64,000 nt of DNA from positions 1-64,000 of the forward strand of contig NZ_JAMXBE010000018.1 of NCBI RefSeq assembly GCF_024704835.1, written 5' to 3'. The position numbers and the translations under genes are program-made. Under the pieces are notes generated by a model. It did not search any database, was not told the DNA's origin, and saw nothing but the letters and a program-made list of their open reading frames with translations. Of this stretch, positions 26,101-34,776 are shown in pieces (positions within the stretch are counted from its first letter, which is position 1; every line of letters starts with the position of its first letter). The DNA is from Parapedobacter tibetensis. GTDB taxonomy: Bacteria > Bacteroidota > Bacteroidia > Sphingobacteriales > Sphingobacteriaceae.

Positions 26101-27565
26101 CGTCTGCTTTGTTTATATAATACGTATTGTTGGTTGCCACCACGTTCACCTCATGCTTGTTGGCCAATGCAATGAGGCTTTGGTTCACGCGGTCCTCATC
26201 TTCCTGACCATGTCGCATCAGCTCGATGTAAAAATCACTGCCGAATGTGTTTTTCCACCAAACCAAGGCCTCTTCAGCTTGGTTTTCGCCCATGTTGAGG
26301 ATTTTACTGGGGACTTCGCCATAGAGGTTGCCGGAGAGGACGATGATATCTTCCTTGTATTGCTCAACAACCTTTCGGTCAATCCGAGGTACATAATAAA
26401 ACCCTTTGGTATAAGCTATGGACGACATTTTGGCCAAGTTATGGTAGCCGCGTTTGTTTTTGGCTAACAATACGATTTGGTAACCATTGTCTTTTCGGGA
26501 TTTATCCGTGTGGTCTTCGCACACGAAAAATTCGCAACCCACGATCGGCTTGATGACCGTCTCTGTAGGCGTTTCACCATTTTCGACGGCGGTCTTGTTT
26601 TTAGCTTCCGCACCCTTGTTATGGTTGAGTACACTGCTCACAAAATGGAATGCTCCCATCATGTTGCCATGGTCGGTAATTGCCACAGCCGGCATCCCCT
26701 GATCGGCAGCCGCTTTGACCAGGTTTGTGACGGAAATGGTGGATTGCAATACGGAAAACTGCGTATGGTTATGCAGGTGCACAAAATCCACCTTGGCCAT
26801 ATCCCTTTTGTTGGCCTCAAGCTCCTGTTTAGAAATATCTGATGCTTGATGGCTTTGTTGGCGTCTGCGGATTTCATCAGACGCAGCCTTGAGGTTGATA
26901 TGGGTAAGCCCAATGGGCTGTGCAGGTTGGGGGTGGTTCTTCCTGAATTCAACGAAATAGCCGGTATCTGCCTGCAGTTCCTCAGGCGTGAAGATATCCC
27001 GTTTCACCAATTCGAGGAAACAACGCGTGGTAGCCTCTACGTCAGCCGTAGCATTATGCGCTTCGGAAAAAGGGATACCGAAAAGGTACTGGTGTAATTC
27101 AGTAAGGGTGGGCAATTTGAACTTGCCTCCGCGGCCACCGGGGATTTTGAGCAACTCGGCGGTCACTTCTGTACAAGTGTCCAATATAGGTATACTCGCC
27201 AAAGCAGTATCCACACCAAGGCGGTGGAACTCACATCCCATGATGTTGATATCGAAGCCAATGTTTTGCCCCACCACAAACTTTGCCTTGGCCAACGCCA
27301 CATTGAACTTTTCGAGCACTTCTTCCAAGGCTATGCCTTGTTCGCTGGCCAATTCGGTGGAAATACCATGGATACGCTCTGCATCAAAGGGGATGTTAAA
27401 CCCATCTGGTCTCACCAGGTAATCCTGATGCTCCAAGAGGTTGCCCATCGCATCATGCAATTGCCAAGCGATTTGTATGCATCGTGGCCAGTTGTCGGTA
27501 TCGGTAATAGGCGCATCCCACCGCTTGGGAAGGCCTGTCGTTTCGGTGTCAAATATCAAATACAT
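23135..27565 (-). CDS. dnaE: DNA polymerase III alpha subunit with N-terminal proofreading exonuclease
   Basis: Replicative polymerase, 1476 residues from the preferred ATG 27565. The first 190 residues are a DnaQ-type 3'-5' exonuclease: Exo I YLIFDTETTGLP, the middle VVGQNIGFDINIMG and Exo III HNATADVEATTRCF. After a linker comes the PHP domain (VDFVHLHNHTQFSVLQS), the polymerase core with the catalytic MPDIDIDFDDEGRGR and GPGRGSAAGSAVAYCLG, a helix-hairpin-helix region and a C-terminal OB fold (ELIIGGMVTAANHRITKNG). Fused exonucleases in DnaE are known in Bacteroidota; E. coli uses a separate DnaQ. An upstream TTG (27607) is excluded because a -7 element lies at 27616-27609. Confidence 0.95.
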   Translation of the reverse strand: MYLIFDTETTGLPKRWDAPITDTDNWPRCIQIAWQLHDAMGNLLEHQDYLVRPDGFNIPFDAERIHGISTELASEQGIALEEVLEKFNVALAKAKFVVGQNIGFDINIMGCEFHRLGVDTALASIPILDTCTEVTAELLKIPGGRGGKFKLPTLTELHQYLFGIPFSEAHNATADVEATTRCFLELVKRDIFTPEELQADTGYFVEFRKNHPQPAQPIGLTHINLKAASDEIRRRQQSHQASDISKQELEANKRDMAKVDFVHLHNHTQFSVLQSTISVTNLVKAAADQGMPAVAITDHGNMMGAFHFVSSVLNHNKGAEAKNKTAVENGETPTETVIKPIVGCEFFVCEDHTDKSRKDNGYQIVLLAKNKRGYHNLAKMSSIAYTKGFYYVPRIDRKVVEQYKEDIIVLSGNLYGEVPSKILNMGENQAEEALVWWKNTFGSDFYIELMRHGQEDEDRVNQSLIALANKHEVNVVATNNTYYINKADAHAHDILLCVKDGEKLTTPKGRGRGFRFGLPNDEYYFKSGEEMRKDFVDLPEAILNIQEILDKIEPYSLYRDVLLPKFGIPNEFQVDEDKLDGGKRGENKYLRHLTYVGAEKRYPEITPEIRERLDFELKTIENTGYPGYFLIVQDFIAEARKLDVSVGPGRGSAAGSAVAYCLGITNIDPIAYDLLFERFLNPDRVSMPDIDIDFDDEGRGRVMDYVINKYGANQVAQIITYGTMAAKSSIRDTARVLDLPLFEADKIAKLIPNLKLNKIFSMDAQALKSALRSEELENVQQLVSIAGGTGVEAETIRQAKILEGSLRNTGIHACGVIITPDDITNFVPVATAKDSDLYVTQFDNSVVESAGLLKMDFLGLKTLTLIKDTVKIVKLRHGIELNPDEFPIDDQKTYELFQRGETIGIFQYESPGMQKHMKDLKPTVFGDLIAMNALYRPGPMEYIPSFIRRKHGHEPIAYDLEACEEYLKETYGITVYQEQVMLLSQKLANFTKGEADVLRKAMGKKQRDVLDKMKPRFIEQAAANGHSAKVLEKIWKDWEAFASYAFNKSHSTCYAWVAYQTAYLKAHYPAEYMAAVLSNNMNDIKQVTFFMEECKRMGLQVLGPDVNESFYKFAVNEQNAIRFGMGAVKGVGAGAVETIVQNREDSPYKSIFDLARRIDLRAANKKAFESLAYAGGFDCFPGTHRAQYFHADGDGGTALEKALKYSAKYKENENSAQVSLFGDSSEIQIPEPTLPVCPEWGLIEKLKYEKDVIGIYLTSHPLDNYRFEIDHFCQHPVRLLTFIDKVKGLEIDDEVRMEFNKIKNRELIIGGMVTAANHRITKNGKPFGVMMLEDYTDSYEIALFGEDYVKMKGYLHEGYFIQVRGVIQERYRQVGNWGFEVKSMQLLSDLRDKLAKCITIQIPLHELDDDFVSRIKHIVHANMEQHENKTCQLRFAVRDFDAEISIEMPSKGVKISPSNDFIEALTEMNGVNYKLN

Positions 27566-27608
27566 CGCTTGCCTCAAAAAAACCGGTTGGGTAAACGAAT
27601 TACCCAAA

Positions 27609-27616
27609 CAAACTTA
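27609..27616 (-). promoter_or_regulatory. -7 element of the dnaE promoter
   Basis: TAAGTTTG on the minus strand. Transcription would begin near 27603, which supports ATG 27565 rather than an upstream start. Confidence 0.5.
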
Positions 27617-27720
27617 CGGTTTTTTAAAAGGAAAGCCTAATGAGATCATGGGCTTTAATCAGGAGGATACGCCAATTGGTTGTGTTTATACGGATTAGGT
27701 TTTCCACATTTAAGATTATA

Positions 27721-27767
27721 ACCTCGCAGGTTTGTGCGCAGTTATCGCACTGGAGTACCTGCGAGGT
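27721..27767. terminator. Nested hairpin downstream of the DinB-like gene
   Basis: An 11-bp perfect outer stem ACCTCGCAGGT / ACCTGCGAGGT (27721-27731, 27757-27767) encloses a second hairpin GTGCG/CGCAC (27734-27738, 27746-27750). T-runs flank it on the plus strand side (GGTTTTGGGTATTTTA). It probably ends the DinB-like transcript; its cloverleaf-like shape also fits a mobile intergenic palindrome. Confidence 0.6.
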
Positions 27768-27781
27768 TTTGGGTATTTTAT

Positions 27782-28423
27782 TTAGTTTGTAGGAAAACCA
27801 TCGGTCGCCTTCACCTCCTCAATTTGCAAGGTGTGGCGCGCGGTATGGCCAGCAATGAAAAGCAACCAATGATAGGCATCCGTAGCCCCGAAAGGGGAGT
27901 CGCTGATGTGATTGCGCAGGTCATCGATGGATACCTTTTCAATGAGCGCCAGTATTTCGGCCCGTTGGTTAGTTAAATCATCCAACGCGGTTTTCTGATC
28001 GGTGTATATTCCTTTAGGTTGCAGCCCTTCGGATGCCTTGACCTTGGAACTGCGGTCCGTGATGCCATCAATGATTTTTTGGTCGGTCACTTCTACCTCA
28101 TTTCTCCGTTCCGGATTGGCCGGCTTATCAAGCGATTCCTTGGTCATGTCGAAGAGCATTTTCTCGGTCAGGATAATGTGTTCCAAGCACTGGCTTATCG
28201 ACCATTCCTCAGCAGAGGGCTTGTATTGCAGTTGAGCCTCACTCAGGTTTTCGACGCTTTTTTGTAAATCATTCCCGGTTTTGCGGTAATAATCCCGCAG
28301 GAAGGCCTTGTCGTTTTGCAGTAAAACAAAACTGCTGTGCGTGTGATCCGCAGGATGGTTTACCTCTTTCGAAGTAAATGAAAAGGCCAAAAAGGCCATG
28401 AACATAAGCAATAGCTGTTTCAT
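27782..28423 (-). CDS. Exported DinB/DfsB-superfamily protein
   Basis: 213 residues from ATG 28423, preceded by an open but unlikely extension. A signal peptide (MKQLLLMFMAFLAFSFTS) is followed by a DinB-like four-helix bundle: LQYKPSAEEWSISQCLEHII, and HWLLFIAGHTARHTLQIEEV with the His residues of the metal site (His in CLEHII, and GHTARH). DinB-fold proteins include thiol-dependent transferases and many uncharacterised ones; function unknown here. Divergent from amt. Confidence 0.85.
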   Translation of the reverse strand: MKQLLLMFMAFLAFSFTSKEVNHPADHTHSSFVLLQNDKAFLRDYYRKTGNDLQKSVENLSEAQLQYKPSAEEWSISQCLEHIILTEKMLFDMTKESLDKPANPERRNEVEVTDQKIIDGITDRSSKVKASEGLQPKGIYTDQKTALDDLTNQRAEILALIEKVSIDDLRNHISDSPFGATDAYHWLLFIAGHTARHTLQIEEVKATDGFPTN

Positions 28424-28618
28424 GATGTTAAACGGTTTAATACATAGCGGGTTATTCCGCCATGATACAAATATAAGGTTAATCACAAAAATCAATAGGG
28501 GGGATTGAGACTTTATAGCGGGTACAATGCGACAACTTGACGTGCGTATTTAGTTGAATAATAATTTTATTAAATTTTCTATTTATCTTGAAAATAATTC
28601 AAAAAAATAAACATTTTA

Positions 28619-28649
28619 TTGATAAATTTATATTTATATGCTACTTTTG
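28619..28649 (+). promoter_or_regulatory. amt promoter
   Basis: TTG at 28619-28621, 20-nt spacer, TACTTTTG at 28642-28649. The surrounding 150 bases are very AT-rich. The predicted leader is about 100 nt. No NtrC or sigma-54 site was recognised. Confidence 0.6.
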
Positions 28650-28756
28650 TCTTTAATTAATCGCTAATCAAACAAAATAAGCTGTCAAATCAGAGTTTTT
28701 ATGAAAATTCTGGGATAACGACTGGCTTGTTGGAGTATTAAATTGCTACATAACTA

Positions 28757-30067
28757 ATGAAATCAAAAAAATCTACGATTCCTTTTATTTTGCTCGTCAT
28801 TGTCGTCCTATTGGCGCTGTTTTATCCTGGAATGCCTATCGATGGTGACAACGAATATGATACCGCCGACATCGCTTGGATGTTGACCTCCACAGCTTTG
28901 GTGTTGATTATGACACCAGGTCTAGCTTTTTTCTATGGCGGTATGGTCAAGAAGAAAAACGTAATTTCCACCATGCTCCAAAGCTTTATCTGTATGGCTG
29001 TGGTAGCGGTCGTATGGGTGGTATTTGGTTTCAGCTTGGTATTTGGAGAGTCTGTTGGCGGCATCATAGGCAATCCAGCCACTTACTTTATGTTTGAAGG
29101 GGTGCTAGGTGGGCCTAATTGGCCTGGAGCGCCCACCATTCCTTTTGTTTTATTTGCGATGTATCAACTCAAGTTTGCCATCATTACCCCGGCCTTGATT
29201 ACGGGAGCTTTTGCCGAGCGGATAAAATTTACATCCTATGTGTTGTTTATTTGCTTGTTTTTTGTATTCATATATGCCCCGCTCGCTCACGCTACTTGGC
29301 ATCCCGATGGGCTATTGGCCGGTATGGGGGTGCTCGATTTCGCGGGGGGCACGGTGGTGCACATGTCTGCTGGTGTCACGGCATTGGCCTCGGCCCTTTA
29401 CCTCAAACAGGGCTACTCGAACGGGGGACATAACCCTGCGCGAATTACCTATGTAATATTAGGTACGGGCTTGCTATGGTTTGGATGGTTCGGGTTCAAT
29501 GCCGGCTCCGCATTTGAAGCAAGTGATTTGGCAGCTACCGCATTGGCCACCACCAGCACCGCCTCCGCCGCTGCCGCCTTGGCATGGATATTTTTCGATG
29601 CTGCAAGGGGTAAAAAGCCCACCGCCATGGGCGTATGCATCGGGGTAGTGGTTGGCTTGGTTGCCATCACACCTGCAGCAGGTTTTGTAACGGTGCCCCA
29701 TTCGTTGATTATCGGGGTGGTCGCGTCCATTATCAGCAGGTTAGTAGTCGAATGGCGCACCCATTCACGGGTGGACGACACGCTGGATGTGTTTCCAAGC
29801 CATGGTGTGGGTGGCATGGTGGGGATGCTGTTTACAGGGGTTTTCGCTACGCATACTATAAATGAAGCGGTGGAGACTGATGGGTTGTTTTTCGGGGAGA
29901 CCGGTCTTTTCATTGCGCATGTCATCGGCTTAGTTGGCGCTGCCGTCTTCACGTTTGTGATGGCGTTTGCTTTGTTGAAAGTTACCGACCTGATCAGTAA
30001 ATTGCGTGTATCCCCGGAAGAGGAAGAAATGGGGCTGGATATCAGCCAGCATGGGGAGACACTGTAA
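28757..30067 (+). CDS. amt: Ammonium transporter (Amt family)
   Basis: 436-residue inner-membrane channel that conducts ammonium/ammonia. It has an extra N-terminal helix (IPFILLVIVVLLALFYPG), then the 11-helix Amt core: LVLIMTPGLAFFYGGMVKKK, ITPALITGAFAERIKF, the signature DFAGGTVVHMSAGVTALASA with the first pore His, and DVFPSHGVGGMVGMLFTG with the second pore His. No PII gene follows in the window; the next gene is a PurF-like enzyme in the same direction after 227 bases. Confidence 0.96.
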   Translation: MKSKKSTIPFILLVIVVLLALFYPGMPIDGDNEYDTADIAWMLTSTALVLIMTPGLAFFYGGMVKKKNVISTMLQSFICMAVVAVVWVVFGFSLVFGESVGGIIGNPATYFMFEGVLGGPNWPGAPTIPFVLFAMYQLKFAIITPALITGAFAERIKFTSYVLFICLFFVFIYAPLAHATWHPDGLLAGMGVLDFAGGTVVHMSAGVTALASALYLKQGYSNGGHNPARITYVILGTGLLWFGWFGFNAGSAFEASDLAATALATTSTASAAAALAWIFFDAARGKKPTAMGVCIGVVVGLVAITPAAGFVTVPHSLIIGVVASIISRLVVEWRTHSRVDDTLDVFPSHGVGGMVGMLFTGVFATHTINEAVETDGLFFGETGLFIAHVIGLVGAAVFTFVMAFALLKVTDLISKLRVSPEEEEMGLDISQHGETL

Positions 30068-30074
30068 CGGAGTG

Positions 30075-30205
30075 ATGAAGTCCAGAAGTCAGAAAGACCG
30101 AAAATCAGGAAGTCTGCAAGTAAAGGAAAGGTATCTTTGCGGGAAGCGAAGCGTCTTTGCGGGCTTTGCGTGAAAGGAGTCGGGAAGACCGAAAGTTGGG
30201 AAGTA
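30075..30205. repeat. Degenerate GGAAGTC / CTTTGCGG intergenic tract
   Basis: The 227-bp gap after amt contains drifting copies of GAAGTCCAGAAGTCAGAAAG and AAGTTGGGAAGT type text and TCTTTGCGGG...TCTTTGCGGGCTTTGCGTGAAA. Similar GACTTCCG text is found reversed at 4089-4113. No gene or strong terminator is seen. Confidence 0.5.
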
Positions 30206-30269
30206 GTGTGGCCGTATAAAAATAGCAATAAAACCAAAAACACAAAAAAATAAATACATAAAAATTGTG

Positions 30270-30277
30270 TATCTTTG
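30270..30277 (+). promoter_or_regulatory. -7 element of the PurF-like gene
   Basis: TATCTTTG fits TAnnTTTG and ends 17 bases before the ATG at 30295; it also lies inside the upstream part of the longer open frame, which supports the shorter start. Confidence 0.5.
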
Positions 30278-30294
30278 CGTCCTCAAAACACAAC

Positions 30295-32208
30295 ATGAGT
30301 GACGCTATCAAACATGAGTGCGGTATCGCACTGATTCGCCTGCTAAAACCCCTTTCATATTATCAGGAAAAGTACGGTACGGCCCTATACGGCATCAATA
30401 AGTTATATTTATTGATGGAAAAACAGCATAACCGTGGACAGGACGGAGCCGGTATTGCTACCATCAAACTCAATGTAAAACCCGGAAACCGCTACATCAG
30501 TCGTTACCGGTCCATGGCGCCAAACGCGGTGGCCGATATTTTTGAGTATGTACAGCGGAAATTCGCAACCGTGCAGCGCACCTACCCAGATCGATTTGCA
30601 GATAGTCAATGGCTCAAGGAAAATGTGAGTTTTACCGGAGAAGTGCTGATGGGACACCTGAGGTATGGCACACACGGCAAAAACAGCATCGAAAGCTGCC
30701 ATCCATTTTTGCGTCAAAACAATTGGATGACACGTAACCTTGTGATAGCCGGCAATTTCAACATGACCAATGTGGATGAATTGCTTGAGCAGCTATATGA
30801 ATTGGGCCAGCACCCAAAGGAAAGGGCAGACACCGTCACAGTATTGGAAAAGATCGGCCACTTCCTGGATTCCGAGAACCAAGAACTGTTCGACAAATTC
30901 AAGCTTGAAGGCAACCACAGTAACATCGATATCAGTGGATTGATTGCTGATAACCTCGATGTGGCTCGGATTTTGCGCAAATCGGCAAAGACCTGGGATG
31001 GGGGATATACCATCAGTGGAATATTGGGTCATGGCGATGCTTTTGTGATGCGTGATCCAGTGGGCATCAGACCGGCATACTACTACATCAATGACGAAAT
31101 GGTGGTGGTCACCTCCGAGAGGCCCGCCATCCAAACCGCATTCGATGTGAAGTTTGAAGAGATCAACGAGATCAAACCGGGCTATGCATTGATTATAAAA
31201 AAAGACGGTACCATTACCGAGGAGATGTTCAGGGAACCCGTGGAAAAGAAGGCGTGCTCGTTTGAACGGATTTACTTTTCACGGGGCAGTGATGCAGCCA
31301 TCTATCAGGAACGGAAGTATTTAGGTAGATTATTATGCCCGCAAGTACTGGATGCGATTGACCGTGATATTAAAAACACGGTGTTTTCATACATCCCAAA
31401 CACGGCGGAAGTGGCTTTCTATGGCCTCGAAGAGGGTATCAATGAATATGTTCGCAACTTGCAGAAGGATACCCTGCTGAACAGGGCAGATAAGATTTCT
31501 GATAAAGAGTTGGACGATATGCTGAGTATCGCACCCCGATTTGAAAAGCTAAATATCAAAGACGCCAAGCTCCGGACATTTATTACACAGGATGCCGACC
31601 GACAGGACATGGTACAGCATGTGTATGATACGACCTATGGTGTGGTAAAGAGCCATGTGGATACCATCGTGGCGGTAGACGACTCGATTGTGAGGGGCAC
31701 CACCCTTAAACAAAGTATCTTGACCATTCTCGACCGGCTACATCCCAAAAAAATCGTTATCGTTTCCTCCGCACCGCAAATCCGCTACCCCGATTGCTAC
31801 GGCATTGATATGTCGCGCATGGGTGAATTCGTGGCCTTCGAGGCAGCGGTTTCCTTGTTATACAAGCACGGGATGGGTGAGGTTGTAGAAGAAGTATACA
31901 GAAAATGCCTAACATCATTGGAAATGCCCAAGGAAGAAGTGGAAAATTACGTGAAGGCCGTGTATGCGCCATTCACGGATGAAGAGATTTCCAAGGAAAT
32001 AGCGGGCATCATTCGCGGAACGCATATTAAAGCCGATGTGGAGGTTATATACCAAAAACTGGATAACCTGCATATCGCGTGCCCCGGCCATAAGGGAGAT
32101 TGGTATTTTTCCGGCGATTACCCAACCCCAGGAGGCAACAGGGTAGTCAACAGGGCATATATGAACTGGGTGGAAGGCAAGAATGTACGCGCGTATTTTA
32201 GCGCTTAG
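30295..32208 (+). CDS. Amidophosphoribosyltransferase-like enzyme, long form
   Basis: Class II glutamine amidotransferase fused to a phosphoribosyltransferase, as in PurF (PRPP + Gln to phosphoribosylamine). From ATG 30295 it has 637 residues, much longer than typical PurF (about 470-510). The N-terminal HECGIALIR puts the catalytic Cys at position 9 after a Glu, as in PurF enzymes that cleave a short propeptide. GHLRYGTHGKNSIESCHPF and VIAGNFNMTN belong to the glutaminase; IVAVDDSIVRGTTLKQSI is the PRPP-binding loop near residue 460. Extra segments lie between residues 155-240 and in the C-terminal 100 residues. It may be a PurF variant rather than the main purine enzyme. Confidence 0.85.
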   Translation: MSDAIKHECGIALIRLLKPLSYYQEKYGTALYGINKLYLLMEKQHNRGQDGAGIATIKLNVKPGNRYISRYRSMAPNAVADIFEYVQRKFATVQRTYPDRFADSQWLKENVSFTGEVLMGHLRYGTHGKNSIESCHPFLRQNNWMTRNLVIAGNFNMTNVDELLEQLYELGQHPKERADTVTVLEKIGHFLDSENQELFDKFKLEGNHSNIDISGLIADNLDVARILRKSAKTWDGGYTISGILGHGDAFVMRDPVGIRPAYYYINDEMVVVTSERPAIQTAFDVKFEEINEIKPGYALIIKKDGTITEEMFREPVEKKACSFERIYFSRGSDAAIYQERKYLGRLLCPQVLDAIDRDIKNTVFSYIPNTAEVAFYGLEEGINEYVRNLQKDTLLNRADKISDKELDDMLSIAPRFEKLNIKDAKLRTFITQDADRQDMVQHVYDTTYGVVKSHVDTIVAVDDSIVRGTTLKQSILTILDRLHPKKIVIVSSAPQIRYPDCYGIDMSRMGEFVAFEAAVSLLYKHGMGEVVEEVYRKCLTSLEMPKEEVENYVKAVYAPFTDEEISKEIAGIIRGTHIKADVEVIYQKLDNLHIACPGHKGDWYFSGDYPTPGGNRVVNRAYMNWVEGKNVRAYFSA

Positions 32209-32232
32209 TTGGTTATCGGCGGTCAGTTCTAT

Positions 32233-33207
32233 TTACATATCCAATAATTCCCTTACCTTTTTCTCATCGACGGACATTTGATCCACTAATTCTTGCATGG
32301 TCTCAAACCATTGGTCGTGCCGGATGAAATGAAGGAACTTCACACGTAGTGTTTTGCCGTAAATATCCCCTTGGAAGTCGAAGAGATGTACTTCAATGCT
32401 TCTACTTACACCATCGACGGTAGGTCGGGTACCGATATACCCCATCCCTTTGACAATGTGTTCAGGTATGTTCGGACGGTAAGGCCCTGTTTTGATTTCC
32501 TTTGGCTCAATGATGGCTGCCTCCACGGCATATATGCCGTAGGCGGGGATGAGCTTATGGTTCTCCTGCACTTGGAGATTGGCCGTAGGATAGCCGATAC
32601 CCCTTCCCAATTGATTGCCCCTGATGATCCTGCCCGTTAATAGGAACGGATATCCTAAATAGCTGTTTGCCGTATCAATGTCGCCTTTGATAAGTGCCTC
32701 CCGTATTTTGGTGGATGACACGGCTACATCATTAATATCCTGCTCAGGGATCTGTTCCACCTCGTAGCCATAGATTTCGGCATGCTTGAGCAAATCCTTG
32801 AGCGATCCTTCACGGTCCTTGCCAAACTGATGGTCATAACCGATAACGATTTTTTTGGTGCCAATTTTGCCCACCAGCACCTCGCGGATATATTCTTCGG
32901 GCGACTGGTTTGAAAAATCACGGGTAAATGGGGTGATGATGAGGTGGTCTATACCGGCATCTGCCAGCAGTTGTACTTTTTCCTCGATATCACTGATGAT
33001 CCGTAGGCTGTCGTCCTCCGGGTGCAGAATCATGCGGGGATGTGGAAAAAAGGTAAGCAATACCGTTTCGCCGTTGATATTCCTAGCGCATTCCTTTAAT
33101 GTGCTCAATATTTTTTGATGACCGATATGTACACCATCAAAGGTGCCAATGGTGACCACTGCATTATCCAAAGGGATAAAATCTTCAAGGTCTCTATAAA
33201 TGTTCAT
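32233..33207 (-). CDS. ribF: Bifunctional riboflavin kinase/FAD synthetase
   Basis: Makes FMN from riboflavin and FAD from FMN. The 324 residues start with the FAD synthetase nucleotidyltransferase domain (VTIGTFDGVHIGHQKIL, VIGYDHQFGKDREGSL) and end with the flavokinase barrel (GRGIGYPTANLQV, YGIYAVEA, KFLHFIRHDQWF). Last gene of the ftsX-DUF3098-uppP-truB-ribF run, 55 bases after truB. A TACCTTTG (33231-33224) just upstream could give it its own start. Confidence 0.96.
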   Translation of the reverse strand: MNIYRDLEDFIPLDNAVVTIGTFDGVHIGHQKILSTLKECARNINGETVLLTFFPHPRMILHPEDDSLRIISDIEEKVQLLADAGIDHLIITPFTRDFSNQSPEEYIREVLVGKIGTKKIVIGYDHQFGKDREGSLKDLLKHAEIYGYEVEQIPEQDINDVAVSSTKIREALIKGDIDTANSYLGYPFLLTGRIIRGNQLGRGIGYPTANLQVQENHKLIPAYGIYAVEAAIIEPKEIKTGPYRPNIPEHIVKGMGYIGTRPTVDGVSRSIEVHLFDFQGDIYGKTLRVKFLHFIRHDQWFETMQELVDQMSVDEKKVRELLDM

Positions 33208-33223
33208 CTAGAAACTGTTTGTG

Positions 33224-33231
33224 CAAAGGTA
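33224..33231 (-). promoter_or_regulatory. Possible internal -7 element before ribF
   Basis: TACCTTTG on the minus strand, 17 bases before the ribF ATG. No good -33 partner. Confidence 0.35.
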
Positions 33232-33262
33232 AAAGTTTTCAGTGGCTTATGCATTCAGGGCT

Positions 33263-33982
33263 TCAATCGTTAGCGGCAGCTTTCGTCTCCCGTATGTGTT
33301 TGACCAAATCGGCCACTTGCCAAGCGTTTTCTACTTGGAAATTTCCACTTTTTGTCCTTCTCAGACTGCTTAAGTGGCCACCATTACCCATGACCTTACC
33401 AAAGTCGTGAGCCAACGAACGAATGTAGGTGCCCTTACTGCATACCACCCTAAACTCGACATCAGGCAAGGCAATGCTCACCACCTCGAATTCACGGATT
33501 TGAACGATACGTGATTTGATATTAACTATTTCACCGCGTCGGGCCTTTTCGTATACACGCTCCCCATCTATTTTTACCGCCGAATGTGCAGGGGGTATTT
33601 GTTCGATTTCACCTACAAAGGATGCTGCTGTTTCCGCAATCATTTCATTGGTGATGCCTGAAATATCAAACCGCTGGTCTATCTCGCGCTCCAAATCATA
33701 GGATGGGGTGGTGGCCCCCAAGGTGATGGTGCCTGTATATTCTTTTTCTTGAGCTTGGAATTCTTCAATTCTTTTCGTGAATTTACCCGTGCATAGGATA
33801 AGCAGGCCAGTAGCCAAGGGGTCGAGCGTGCCCGCGTGGCCTACCTTTACTTTCTGTGGTTTGATGGCATTGCGGATTTTCTGCACAACATCGAAGCTGG
33901 TCCATGTGAGTGGTTTATCAATCAACAGCACCTCGCCCTCGGTAAAATGGAATGGGGTATGATGTGTGGGAGGAAGTTCCAT
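33263..33982 (-). CDS. truB: tRNA pseudouridine(55) synthase
   Basis: Converts U55 of the T loop to pseudouridine in most tRNAs. 239 residues with the catalytic Asp in VGHAGTLDPLATGLLILC (about residue 52), the GEVLLIDKPLTWTSFDVV start and KGTYIRSLAHDFG. It lacks the C-terminal PUA domain of the E. coli enzyme, as is common in this phylum. The ATG shares one base with the uppP stop (TAATG), so translation is probably coupled. Confidence 0.95.
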   Translation of the reverse strand: MELPPTHHTPFHFTEGEVLLIDKPLTWTSFDVVQKIRNAIKPQKVKVGHAGTLDPLATGLLILCTGKFTKRIEEFQAQEKEYTGTITLGATTPSYDLEREIDQRFDISGITNEMIAETAASFVGEIEQIPPAHSAVKIDGERVYEKARRGEIVNIKSRIVQIREFEVVSIALPDVEFRVVCSKGTYIRSLAHDFGKVMGNGGHLSSLRRTKSGNFQVENAWQVADLVKHIRETKAAAND

Positions 33983-34776
33983 TATAAGATTTGCAGGCTG
34001 TGCCCACTTAGCAACATGGCAATGATAATGCCGCCCACAATGATTCGATACCAGCCAAATGCCTTAAAGCCGTATTTGGTGACCACACCTATAAAGGACT
34101 TGATGGCAATGATGGCCACGACAAAACCAATCATGTTGCCAATGATAAGCAGGTTGATTTCCTTACTGTCTAACCCATTTCCATTGTCAAAATGACTTTT
34201 CAGCTTCAGCACAGTGGCCCCAAACATCATTGGAACAGCCAAGAAGAAGGAAAACTCCGCAGCCGCTTTACGGGTGAGGTTCTGTGTCATCCCCCCAATG
34301 ATCGTGCTTGCGGATCGTGAAGTGCCCGGTATGAGCGCCAAGCATTGGAATAAACCGATTTTTAGGGCTTGCATGTAACTGATGTCGTCCGAATCATCTA
34401 TCGTCGGTTTATTGAATAAGCTATCGATAAACAATAATACGACACCACCAATAACCAGCATAATGGCTACCGTCAATGGGCTTTCGAGCATGCCATCGAT
34501 ATGGTCGCTGAACAAAAAGCCAAATATGGATGCAGGTATGGCGGCCACCACGAGTTTATAGTAAAACGTCAGCGAACGGAAAAAGCGCTTATAGTAGAGT
34601 GCCAAAACCGAAAGGATGGTGCCAAGCTGAACGGCAATGGTAAACAATTTGACGAATGGGGTGGGGGGTATCCCCATCAAGGCCGATACGATAATCATAT
34701 GGCCAGTGGAAGATACGGGTAAAAACTCCGTGAGGCCTTCGACAATGGCCAACACAATCACTTCAAATAAAGACAT
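33982..34776 (-). CDS. uppP: Undecaprenyl-diphosphatase
   Basis: Integral membrane phosphatase that regenerates undecaprenyl phosphate for peptidoglycan and other glycan synthesis (BacA family, bacitracin resistance). 264 residues, about eight helices, with the two active-site regions EGLTEFLPVSSTGHMII near the N-terminus and IPGTSRSASTIIGG in the middle. Both ends overlap neighbours by one base (TAATG at each junction). Confidence 0.96.
   Translation of the reverse strand: MSLFEVIVLAIVEGLTEFLPVSSTGHMIIVSALMGIPPTPFVKLFTIAVQLGTILSVLALYYKRFFRSLTFYYKLVVAAIPASIFGFLFSDHIDGMLESPLTVAIMLVIGGVVLLFIDSLFNKPTIDDSDDISYMQALKIGLFQCLALIPGTSRSASTIIGGMTQNLTRKAAAEFSFFLAVPMMFGATVLKLKSHFDNGNGLDSKEINLLIIGNMIGFVVAIIAIKSFIGVVTKYGFKAFGWYRIIVGGIIIAMLLSGHSLQIL

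Noticed and set aside
27566-27607. Upstream TTG start for dnaE adding 14 residues
   Set aside because: A -7 element at 27616-27609 puts the transcript start after or at that codon, and the exonuclease begins cleanly at the ATG 27565.
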